In this document: positions 1 to 6,594 of the stretch, piece after piece | Layout: the number at the start of each line of letters is the position of its first letter | Position numbering within the stretch: the first letter of the stretch is position 1 | Assembly (NCBI RefSeq): GCF_009663685.2 | Contig: NZ_RCOG02000002.1 | Span: 186,001 to 250,000, forward strand | Reading direction: 5' to 3' | DNA: 64,000 nt | DNA from: Cupriavidus sp. U2 | Lineage (GTDB): Bacteria; Pseudomonadota; Gammaproteobacteria; Burkholderiales; Burkholderiaceae | Notes under the pieces: model-generated | Told to the model about the DNA's origin: nothing | The model's input: only the letters and a program-made list of their open reading frames with translations | Database searches by the model: none | Program-made: the position numbers and the translations under genes

Positions 1-92
1 CGCTGTCCACCCACGACGCCAACGGCCTGACCCAGCGCGATATCGACCTGGCCCGCTTCATCGAACAGGCCGCCGCCGGCCTGGCACGCTGA
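1..92 (+). CDS. C-terminal end of a probable 4a-hydroxytetrahydrobiopterin (pterin-4a-carbinolamine) dehydratase, partial
   Basis: The window opens inside a plus-strand gene that stops at TGA 90-92. The last 29 residues are readable and include LSTHDANGLTQRDIDLA. This resembles the C-terminal THD-x-x-GLT-x-x-D segment of the PCD/DCoH family, which dehydrates 4a-hydroxytetrahydrobiopterin during phenylalanine hydroxylation. The catalytic histidines lie outside the window, so the call rests on this tail alone. About 100 bp separate it from the next gene. Confidence 0.5.
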   Translation, partial: LSTHDANGLTQRDIDLARFIEQAAAGLAR

Positions 93-193
93 ACGCGGCG
101 CCGGCCCGGCTGTAGGGCAACTGAAAGGCAGGCCGCGGGCCTGCCCTGTACAATCGGCGACATTGTTTTCCATCCAATGTCACCTGTACCGCC

Positions 194-898
194 ATGCGTA
201 TCCTGCTGATCGAAGACGACCGTCAAATCGCCAGCGGCGTGGAAGCCGGGTTGGCCCGCGCCGGCCATCAGGTACGCGTGGTGCATGACGGCGTCTACGC
301 CACCGACCACCTGCTCAAGGAGCAGCACGACCTCGTCATCCTGGATCTGGGCCTGCCCGGCATCGACGGCATGACGCTGCTGGCTCGCTACCGCGCCCGC
401 AACCGCACGACCCCCGTCCTGATCCTGACCGCGCGCGACGAGCTCGAAGACAAGCTGTCGGGCCTGAACGCGGGCGCCGACGACTACCTTGTCAAGCCCT
501 TCGCCCTGCCCGAACTGGAAGCCCGCGTGCGCGTGCTGCTGCGCCGCAGCCAGCACGGCGAAGCCGCGCCGGAACGCGACGTGCGCCTGGGCCGGCTGCG
601 GCTGTCGGGTAACGACCGCCGCATGTTCGTCGATGGCCGCCCGCTGGAACTGTCGCCGCGCGAGTTTGCCGTGCTGGAACTGCTGCTGCAGCGCCAGGGC
701 CGTGTGGTCAGCAAGGCGCAGCTGCAGGACCATCTGGCCACCTTCGCGCACCCGGCCGGCGAAGGCGGCGACACGGTGGGCGACACTGCGATCGAGGTCT
801 ACGTGCATCGCGTGCGCAAGAAGCTCGAGGATGCCGATGTCGAGATCGTGACGGTGCGCGGCTTCGGTTATCTGCTACAAATCCGCGCGGGCCACTGA
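194..898 (+). CDS. OmpR/PhoB-family response regulator (TctD/QseB-like)
   Basis: A 234-residue two-domain transcription regulator. The receiver domain (about residues 1-115) has the acidic pair ED at 7-8, the phospho-acceptor D51 in LDLGLPG, T79 in ILTAR and K101 in LVKPF. The C-terminal winged helix (about 128-232) ends in the usual VRGFGYLL motif. The start codon has only a weak ribosome site, but the conserved MRILLIEDD start fixes it. A sensor kinase follows 62 bp downstream on the same strand, so the two form a cognate pair. The family is often linked to tricarboxylate transporters. A tctCBA set lies 16 kb away, but control of it is only a guess. Confidence 0.93.
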   Translation: MRILLIEDDRQIASGVEAGLARAGHQVRVVHDGVYATDHLLKEQHDLVILDLGLPGIDGMTLLARYRARNRTTPVLILTARDELEDKLSGLNAGADDYLVKPFALPELEARVRVLLRRSQHGEAAPERDVRLGRLRLSGNDRRMFVDGRPLELSPREFAVLELLLQRQGRVVSKAQLQDHLATFAHPAGEGGDTVGDTAIEVYVHRVRKKLEDADVEIVTVRGFGYLLQIRAGH

Positions 899-960
899 GC
901 CCGCGACCGGCACGCGCCGCCCGGGTGGCGGCCGCCTTCAACCGGAAGTCCTGACCCGCC

Positions 961-2694
961 ATGTGGCCGCGTTCGCAATCTTCTTCTGCCCCGCCTGGCG
1001 ATGCGAGCGCCACGGGCAAGCGCGCACGCGGCGGACGCAGCCGTGCCGGCGCGGCGGCACGCGGCACATCGAACCCCAGCCTGCGCATCCACCTGCTGCG
1101 CGCGCTGGCCACGCCGCTGTTCGCGCTGGTGCTGACCAGCGGATCGCTGTCGTACTGGCTGGCGGCGCACTACACCACGCAGGTCTTCGATCGCGCACTC
1201 TATGGCGTGGCCAACAACATTGCCCAGCAGATCCGCATTGCGGGTCCGCGGCTGGAGCAGGACATCCCGATCATCGCCCAGACGCTGGTCGAGGCCGAGG
1301 GCACCGACCGCATCTACTGGCGCATTCATGGTCCGGACGGGCTGATCGGCGGCATGGACACCTGGCTGGGCTACGGCACGGGCCAGACATCGCTGCACGA
1401 TGCCCGCCTGTTCTACGCGTGGTTCAGCGGCCGCCAGGTGCGCGCGGTGCGCCTGCCGGTGAGCCTGCCCAGCCCGGCCGCCGACGAACTGGCAACGACG
1501 CCGTCCGAGGCGCAGATTCCGCGCGGGCCGATCGTGGTCGAGGTGGCCGAACTGCTGGACCGGCGCGAAACGGCCGCCAACGAGATCCTGCTGTCGGTGT
1601 CGGTGCCGCTGATCCTGCTGCTGCTGGTGGGCAGCCTGATCCTGTCGCACGTGCTCAAGGAAGAACTGGTGCCGCTGCAGATCCTGACCGACAAGCTGAA
1701 CCGCCAGACCGCGCGGTCACTGGCGGCGCTGGACGAGACCCAGGTGCCGGCCGAGGTCGAGCCGCTGATCCGCGCCCTGAACGCGCTGCTGTCGCGCCTG
1801 CGCGATGCCCTCGATGCCCAGCGCAAGTTCATCGCCGACGCCGCGCACCAGTTGCGCACGCCGCTGACGGCGGTGAAGCTGCATGCCGACCGCGCCGTGG
1901 AAGCCGATTCGCTCGATGTGGCGCGTCATGCGCTGCGCGAGGTGCAGACCGCCGCCGACCGCGCGGTGCGCCTGTCGAACCAGTTGCTGTCGCTGGCGCG
2001 CGCGGAGCCCGGCCTGTCGCTGGAGCGGCTGGGCCCGGTCGAACACTTCGACCTGGCGGAACTGGCGTTCGAGATTGGCGCGGAATGGGTGCCCCAGGCA
2101 CTGGCGCGGCGTGTGGACCTGGGCTTCGAGGTACTGCCCGGCCCCACGTTCACCGGCGGGGCCCCGGCCGTGGTGCGCGGCAACCGGCTGCTGATGCGCG
2201 AGGCGCTGTCCAACCTGATCGATAACGCGGTGAAGTATGTGCCGGCCGGTGGACGCATTACGGTGCGCGCCGGCGGCGAGGCCATGGGCCACCGTGGCAT
2301 GGCCGTGGTGATGGTGGAAGACAACGGCCCCGGCATTCCGCCGGCCCGCCGCGAGGAGGTGTTCAAACGCTTCTTCCGCGGCGATCACACACCCGGCACG
2401 CCCACCCTGCAGGCTTCGCCCGGCGGAGCCGGCCTGGGTCTGGCCATCGTCCACGAGATCATCACCCTGCACCAGGGCACGATCCGGATCGAGGATGTGC
2501 CGGCGTCCGCCGCCGCGTCCGTCCCGGTCACGCCGGCCATGGCCGGCGGGCCGGACGATGGTGCGGGCGCGGTTTCGCCGCATGCCCCCGCATCGCCGGA
2601 AACGTCCGCATCGTCGAATGCGTCGGCACGCCGCGCGTCGATGCGCTTCGTGATCCGGATCCCGTGCGAGGCACCTGGCACCACGCCGGCCTAA
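961..2694 (+). CDS. TctE-like membrane sensor histidine kinase with a low-complexity insertion in the ATPase domain
   Basis: 577 residues. A long Ser/Ala/Arg-rich N-terminus (1-40) precedes a first membrane segment (about 45-70). A periplasmic region of the 2CSK_N type known from TctE (about 70-200) follows, then a second membrane segment (about 205-228). The HisKA motif FIADAAHQLRTPL puts the phospho-histidine near residue 296. N box (NLIDNAVKY), G1 (DNGPGIP), F box (FKRFF) and G2 (GAGLGLAIV) are all present. After RIEDV the protein inserts about 45 Ala/Pro/Ser residues before the final strand MRFVIRIP. It pairs with the regulator upstream. ATG 961 is the only plausible start before the membrane helix. 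The ligand is unknown. Confidence 0.9.
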   Translation: MWPRSQSSSAPPGDASATGKRARGGRSRAGAAARGTSNPSLRIHLLRALATPLFALVLTSGSLSYWLAAHYTTQVFDRALYGVANNIAQQIRIAGPRLEQDIPIIAQTLVEAEGTDRIYWRIHGPDGLIGGMDTWLGYGTGQTSLHDARLFYAWFSGRQVRAVRLPVSLPSPAADELATTPSEAQIPRGPIVVEVAELLDRRETAANEILLSVSVPLILLLLVGSLILSHVLKEELVPLQILTDKLNRQTARSLAALDETQVPAEVEPLIRALNALLSRLRDALDAQRKFIADAAHQLRTPLTAVKLHADRAVEADSLDVARHALREVQTAADRAVRLSNQLLSLARAEPGLSLERLGPVEHFDLAELAFEIGAEWVPQALARRVDLGFEVLPGPTFTGGAPAVVRGNRLLMREALSNLIDNAVKYVPAGGRITVRAGGEAMGHRGMAVVMVEDNGPGIPPARREEVFKRFFRGDHTPGTPTLQASPGGAGLGLAIVHEIITLHQGTIRIEDVPASAAASVPVTPAMAGGPDDGAGAVSPHAPASPETSASSNASARRASMRFVIRIPCEAPGTTPA

Positions 2695-2709
2695 ACCGGA
2701 CCGGGCGGC

Positions 2710-3225
2710 TTATTTGCCCGACTTCTCCTTGGGCGCCAGCATCGTGCCGCGGCACTTCGGGCTGCCGCAACGGCATTCGTATTCCTTCTTCAGCTTCTTC
2801 GTATAGCGTGCATCAATGACCAGGCCGTAGTCATAGAACAGCTCTTCGCCCTCGGCGATATCGCGCAGGGCGTGGATGAAGACGCGTCCCTTCTTCTCGC
2901 GCGCTTCGCAGTTCGGCTCGCAGGCGTGGTTGATCCAGCGCGCCCGGTTGCCGCCGAACTTGGCATCGATGACGTTGCCGTCGTCCAGGCTGAAATAGAA
3001 CGTGTGGTTCGGGTCCGCCGGATCGTGCGGGTGGCGCTTCAGGGCTTCCTTCCAGGAAATGTGCTCGCCCTTGTACTCGATCACGCGCTCGCCTGCCGCA
3101 ATGGCGCCAATCGCGTAGACACCCTTGCCATGCACGCCCGACTGGCGCACCTCGATACGGTCGCTGGCGGTCTTCTTGCCCGCCTGCCTCTTCTGATCCT
3201 TGGCGTCGTTGGCCTTGTCCGACAT
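2710..3225 (-). CDS. SET-domain protein (putative lysine methyltransferase)
   Basis: 171 residues. After a Lys-rich leader (1-22), the SET core runs from RIEVRQSGVHGKGVYA to LFYDYGL. It includes the RWINHACEPNCEA motif (pseudoknot N-H) and the ELFYDYG catalytic motif. A post-SET cysteine cluster, CRCGSPKCRG, follows near the C-terminus, as in eukaryotic histone lysine methyltransferases. Such small SET proteins occur in many beta-proteobacteria; their substrates are mostly unknown. The start ATG is preceded by AGGAAC. The gene is convergent with the kinase gene (16 bp gap) and is the nearest gene to hup on its upstream side. Confidence 0.9.
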   Translation of the reverse strand: MSDKANDAKDQKRQAGKKTASDRIEVRQSGVHGKGVYAIGAIAAGERVIEYKGEHISWKEALKRHPHDPADPNHTFYFSLDDGNVIDAKFGGNRARWINHACEPNCEAREKKGRVFIHALRDIAEGEELFYDYGLVIDARYTKKLKKEYECRCGSPKCRGTMLAPKEKSGK

Positions 3226-3367
3226 GTCTGATGTTCCTGCGGTGGTGGGCCGGTCCAGTCCGGAGAACCGGATGATACCCGTGCGGCTGTGTCAGGTATA
3301 CGCATCGGCGCCCGGACCGGGCCGGGCACGTTTACCGGGCACGGCGACGTATACCGGCCGGTGCCAA

Positions 3368-3398
3368 TGTGGATAACCGGGGCCATTTTTGTGGATAA
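3368..3398 (-). promoter_or_regulatory. Pair of perfect DnaA boxes (3368-3376 and 3390-3398)
   Basis: TGTGGATAA, the reverse complement of the DnaA consensus TTATCCACA, occurs twice with start-to-start spacing of 22 bp, about two helical turns. Both copies are exact. They lie inside the GTATAC array. Confidence 0.75.
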
Positions 3399-3571
3399 GC
3401 GCATGGGTTTGGTGTGGGCTGCCTGGGGCTGGCATGGGGAACGTATACGAACAACCTGGCGGGTATACGTCCCTCATCCCATCCCGAAGGATGAGTCATC
3501 CACGCGCGCCAACATGTCATCCCTGTGCTTTCGGTATACGTAAACGGTTGATCCGATTGGCGTATACCGGG

Positions 3572-3580
3572 TTATCCACA
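3572..3580 (+). promoter_or_regulatory. Perfect DnaA box
   Basis: TTATCCACA, exact, in the orientation opposite to the pair at 3368-3398. It is followed by a stretch poorer in GC than its surroundings (about 3595-3655), which would suit an unwinding region if this locus were an origin. That role is speculative. Confidence 0.7.
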
Positions 3581-4087
3581 GAAAGGCAGGGGGTTTACCT
3601 ATCACTACTATCTGTATACATGAAAGAAAGATGTAAACCATACGCAGGAGGACCGCAGCCGGTGCGTATACGGCGAACGTCCGATGCAACACAGGCGGTG
3701 CCGTCGCGATCGGCACGCTTTCACGCAAGATGAAAAATTGGGCAGGCCCCACGGGGATGGAGGCAGGCGGTATACGTCGGGCCGTCACCTGAGGCCTGAT
3801 CGCCACAATGGGCACTCGACAGCCTTGCAGCGCCGTATACAGGCCTCTCAGGGCGTATACGTCTCCTGGCCTGCCCGAGCCTCTCCGGGGCCCCAGAACG
3901 CGTCCTGGGGCGTATACGTGGCTCCAGGGCCGTATACCGCGCCCCGCCATCCTTTGGTGAGCCTGGGCGTATACCGGCGCTCCAGGCGCGCGCTTCTTTC
4001 GTAAAAAACCCGCCAACGTTGACCTGACGCGGCCTGCACGCCAAGGGCCGGTAACAAACTGTTCCCGGTGCGGCGTGTCCGACACGG

Positions 4088-4093
4088 TATGAT
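4088..4093 (+). promoter_or_regulatory. Possible -10 element of the hup promoter
   Basis: TATGAT lies 89 bp before the hup start and is the best -10-like hexamer between the end of the palindrome array and the gene. No clear -35 hexamer sits at the right distance, so this is a weak call. Confidence 0.3.
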
Positions 4094-4181
4094 GTGGCCC
4101 GCGGCGTCTTTGCCAGCGCGGCTTCCAGCGAAGTCGCCGGCCCGGACGTCAGTGTTTTTTCAACTCGATACGGAGTGAAGC

Positions 4182-4460
4182 ATGACGAAAACTGAACTGA
4201 TCGACGCGATCGCAGCAGGCGTGGACGGTCTGACCAAGGCCAAGGCCGAACAGGCCCTGAACGTGACCCTGAACGCCATCATGGATGCCGTGGCCAAGGG
4301 CGAGACCCTCAGCCTGATCGGCTTCGGTACCTTCAGCAAGGGCGAACGTGGCGAGCGCATGGCCCGCAACCCGCGCACCGGCGAAGAAATCAAGGTGGAA
4401 GCTGCGAAGACCGTGAAGTTCAAGGCAGGTCAGAAGTTCAAGGACGCCGTCAACCAGTAA
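4182..4460 (+). CDS. hup: HU-family nucleoid DNA-binding protein
   Basis: 92 residues, the normal HU length. It begins MTKTELIDAIAAGVDGLTK and carries the HU signature (GFGTFSKGERGERMARNPRTG) with the Arg/Pro DNA-binding arm at about residues 53-75. HU bends DNA, compacts the nucleoid and assists initiation of replication in other bacteria. CGGAGTGAAGC in front of the ATG is a good ribosome site. It lies between two clusters of DnaA boxes. Whether it is hupA-like or hupB-like cannot be decided here. Confidence 0.95.
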   Translation: MTKTELIDAIAAGVDGLTKAKAEQALNVTLNAIMDAVAKGETLSLIGFGTFSKGERGERMARNPRTGEEIKVEAAKTVKFKAGQKFKDAVNQ

Positions 4461-4553
4461 TGCCGACGGGCAAGCTTGTCGCCCGGTTCGCATGACCCCG
4501 CCGTGCCGCCGCCATAGCCCGAAAGCGGCGCAGGTGCGCAGCGCGCGGGGACG

Positions 4554-4562
4554 TTATCCACA
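4554..4562 (+). promoter_or_regulatory. Perfect DnaA box downstream of hup
   Basis: TTATCCACA, exact, in the 240-bp gap between hup and the DUF2272 lipoprotein gene. It is the fourth perfect box within 1.2 kb. By composition alone about 0.002 would be expected on both strands. Confidence 0.7.
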
Positions 4563-4699
4563 CCATTTTTCCCCCAGCTCCGCGTGGAGAATCGCACAGT
4601 TGGCCAGGCCCCTTCACAGGCCTGCAGCGACCACGCGAAAATGTCATCCACGCTTGGCTAATCAAGGCCTTGCGCGAGATCAGGAATCACGAGCCTGAC

Positions 4700-5686
4700 A
4701 TGTCGTTCCGCTTGCCGCAGCGCACATTTCCACAGCCTTATTCACAGCAGTTTCCACACAAACTTCCACAGCATTCTCCACAGGCACGCACGCGTACCTG
4801 GCAGGGTGCGATGGCGGTGGTGGCGCTGGCCGTCCTGTGCGGTTGCAGTACCTCGCCGACACGTACGGCCCGGCCGCAGGCCGTGCCCTTGCCCGACTAC
4901 GGGCGCGTGGCCACGCCGCCCGGCGCCACGGCGCGTGAGCGGATCGTCGATATTGCCCTGCAGGAATGGCGCAAGTGGGGCAGCCAGGTAGTGCGGATCG
5001 GTCGTGACGATTCGGCGTGCGTCACCCAGAGTCCGCTGCCCGCCCCGGCCGCCGCGCTGCCTGCCAATGGCGCCGGGGGGCAAGGCACGGCGATGCAGCC
5101 GTCAGCCGACATCGATATGGAAGAGGATGGCGACAGCCAATGCCTGCGTTTTCCCGATGGCACCGGCATGGAGGCCACGCCGCAGGGATGCCGGATGGCC
5201 CAGCGTTACTGGGGCATCGTTGGCGAGGCGCCGGACTGCCGTCAGGTCACGCAGGGCGCGTGGGCGTGGTCGGCCGTGTTCATTTCATGGGTGATGCGCA
5301 AGGCCGGGCTCGATAACGACCAGTTCCTGACGGGCCAGTCCCATTCGATGTACGTGGTGGACGCGCGCGATGGCATCCTGCCGCGCCCGGCGTTCCATGT
5401 GGAGCGGGTGCCCGCCGTGCCGCGCCCTGGCGACATGATCTGCGCGGGCCGGGGGCGTGACAAATATCTTTCGGATCCGTCCGAAATCGGCTTCGGCACC
5501 ACGCCCATGCATTGCGACATCGTGGTCGAGGTGGATCGTGCCGCCAATGTGGTCAAGGCAATCGGCGGCAACGTCCAGCAGTCGGTATCGATGGATGTGA
5601 TCGACCTGAACGACGCGGGCCAGCTCGACGGCTTCACGAATTCGCACATGCCGTGGCTGTTGATCCTGCGTAACGACCTGCAGTAA
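4700..5686 (+). CDS. DUF2272-domain lipoprotein
   Basis: From ATG 4700 the product has 328 residues; from ATG 4811 it has 291. The segment MAVVALAVLCGC followed by STS looks like a lipoprotein signal with Cys as the first mature residue. The 37 residues before it (from 4700) supply positive charge but are unusual, so the start is undecided. The DUF2272 domain begins at about ARERIVDIALQEWRKWG and includes WAWSAVFISWVMRKAGL, GDMICAGRG and MHCDIVVEV, a papain/CHAP-like arrangement of Cys and His. The function of the family is not established; envelope location is inferred from the lipobox. No operon partner is evident. Confidence 0.8.
   Translation: MSFRLPQRTFPQPYSQQFPHKLPQHSPQARTRTWQGAMAVVALAVLCGCSTSPTRTARPQAVPLPDYGRVATPPGATARERIVDIALQEWRKWGSQVVRIGRDDSACVTQSPLPAPAAALPANGAGGQGTAMQPSADIDMEEDGDSQCLRFPDGTGMEATPQGCRMAQRYWGIVGEAPDCRQVTQGAWAWSAVFISWVMRKAGLDNDQFLTGQSHSMYVVDARDGILPRPAFHVERVPAVPRPGDMICAGRGRDKYLSDPSEIGFGTTPMHCDIVVEVDRAANVVKAIGGNVQQSVSMDVIDLNDAGQLDGFTNSHMPWLLILRNDLQ
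4726..4785 (+). repeat. Five DnaA-box-like units in a strict 12-bp tandem register
   Basis: Units start at 4726, 4738, 4750, 4762 and 4774, exactly 12 bp apart. Their 9-mers are ATTTCCACA, TTATTCACA, GTTTCCACA, ACTTCCACA and TTCTCCACA. The second fits the relaxed DnaA consensus TTWTNCACA; the others keep the CCACA half. If translation of the next gene starts at 4700, the same bases encode four-residue repeats of the type F-P-Q-x. If it starts at 4811, they are non-coding iterons. Confidence 0.65.
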
Positions 5687-5814
5687 TCGCAGTCATCACT
5701 GCCGCCGTCAGGCCGATTCGGTACCGGCGGTAGTTTCTCAACATCGCCCCGTTGCATTGACGGGCCGTCCCCCGCCGCGAAACACTGCGCGATCGTATTT
5801 CGACGATCTTTCGC

Positions 5815-6594
5815 ATGTCCGCCGCAGCGCCTCCTCCTTCTTCCAGTTCTTCGCCCGTCCCCCTTTCCCCTCCCGATCTCGCGCGCCGCCTGGTGGCCGA
5901 AGCACTGGGTACGGCCCTGCTGGTGGCCATCGTCGTAGGCTCGGGTATCCGCGCGGAACGGCTGGCCGCCGGCGATACCGCGCTGGCTCTGCTCTGCAAC
6001 GCGCTGGCTACCGGGGCCGGCCTGGTGGCGCTGCTGGTGTCGCTGGGGCCGGTGTCCGGCGGGCACTTCAACCCGGCGGTCAGCCTGTCGAACCTGATCC
6101 AGGGACGGCTTTCGCCGCGCGAAGCCGCCGGCTATGTGGTGGTCCAGCTGATGGGTGCCGTACTGGGTGTGATGGCCGCGCATGCGATGTTCGGCCTGCC
6201 CGCGCTGTCGTTGTCGACGCAGGCGCGCACCGGGGCGCCGATGTGGTGGAGCGAATGCCTGGCGTCGTTCGGGCTGATCGGGCTGGCCATCGCCACCGGG
6301 CGGTCGCGGCCAGGGCTGGTGCCGTTTGTCGTGGCGGGCTATATCACCGCCGGCTACTGGTTCACGTCCTCGACGTCGTTCGCAAACCCCGCCCTGACAC
6401 TGGCCTGCGCGCTGACCAATACGTTCACGGGTATTCGCTTGATGGATATTCCCGCGTTTATTCTCGCCCAGACATTTGGTGCGATGAATGCAACGCTACT
6501 GTTCCACTGGCTGTGTCCGCCGGTGACGATGGCGCCGGGAGTCCTGTCCAGGCGCCGGTGGAAAGGCCATCCGGGGCTTACCAGCGCCGATTGA
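5815..6594 (+). CDS. MIP-family aquaporin/aquaglyceroporin
   Basis: 259 residues with six predicted membrane segments and two re-entrant loops. The first NPA box is in GGHFNPAVSLSN and the second in SFANPALTLA. The second half (STSFANPALTLACALTNTFTGI) resembles the AqpS-like branch found in some arsenic clusters, but no ars genes lie nearby. It should pass water or small neutral solutes across the inner membrane. The N-terminus is Ser/Pro-rich. The 3' end overlaps the convergent porin gene by 17 bp. Confidence 0.9.
   Translation: MSAAAPPPSSSSSPVPLSPPDLARRLVAEALGTALLVAIVVGSGIRAERLAAGDTALALLCNALATGAGLVALLVSLGPVSGGHFNPAVSLSNLIQGRLSPREAAGYVVVQLMGAVLGVMAAHAMFGLPALSLSTQARTGAPMWWSECLASFGLIGLAIATGRSRPGLVPFVVAGYITAGYWFTSSTSFANPALTLACALTNTFTGIRLMDIPAFILAQTFGAMNATLLFHWLCPPVTMAPGVLSRRRWKGHPGLTSAD

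Larger units (their letters stand above)
3296..3974. repeat. Array of 14 GTATAC palindromes (consensus SGTATACS)
   Basis: Exact GTATAC occurs at 3296, 3349, 3443, 3463, 3534, 3562, 3614, 3666, 3770, 3835, 3855, 3912, 3932 and 3969. Twelve of the 14 are flanked by C or G on both sides; 3614 has T and A, and 3835 is followed by A. Spacings are 53, 94, 20, 71, 28, 52, 52, 104, 65, 20, 57, 20 and 37 bp. The sequence between copies is not conserved, so these are separate binding-site-like motifs and not tandem duplications. By eye I found only one other GTATAC in the whole window (32371, inside def). The binding factor is unknown. Confidence 0.85.
3226..4181. other. 956-bp non-coding region between the SET gene and hup, packed with GTATAC palindromes and DnaA boxes
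   Basis: No open frame here has coding character; the frames present run through repeated motifs and overlap each other. The region holds 14 GTATAC palindromes (3296-3974) and three perfect 9-mer DnaA boxes (3368, 3390, 3572). A relatively AT-rich patch (about 3595-3655) lies next to the third box. The last 200 bp should contain the hup promoter. The motif density is far above chance for DNA of this GC content, so I read the region as a protein-binding locus rather than a spacer. Confidence 0.75.

Noticed and set aside
868-1650. Long minus-strand frame inside the sensor kinase gene
   Set aside because: A GC-rich shadow of the kinase gene; its Gln/Arg/His-rich composition is typical of antisense frames. 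The same holds for the long antisense frames in topB, cstA, pckG and tctA.
3296-3974. GTATAC array as plasmid-type iterons with a replication initiator
   Set aside because: No initiator or partition gene is nearby, the units are not tandem, and the flanking genes are ordinary chromosomal ones.
3289-4085. Several overlapping open frames on both strands in the hup-upstream region
   Set aside because: They overlap each other, run straight through the GTATAC and DnaA motifs, have no ribosome sites and encode low-complexity or Val-Tyr-rich peptides created by the palindromes.
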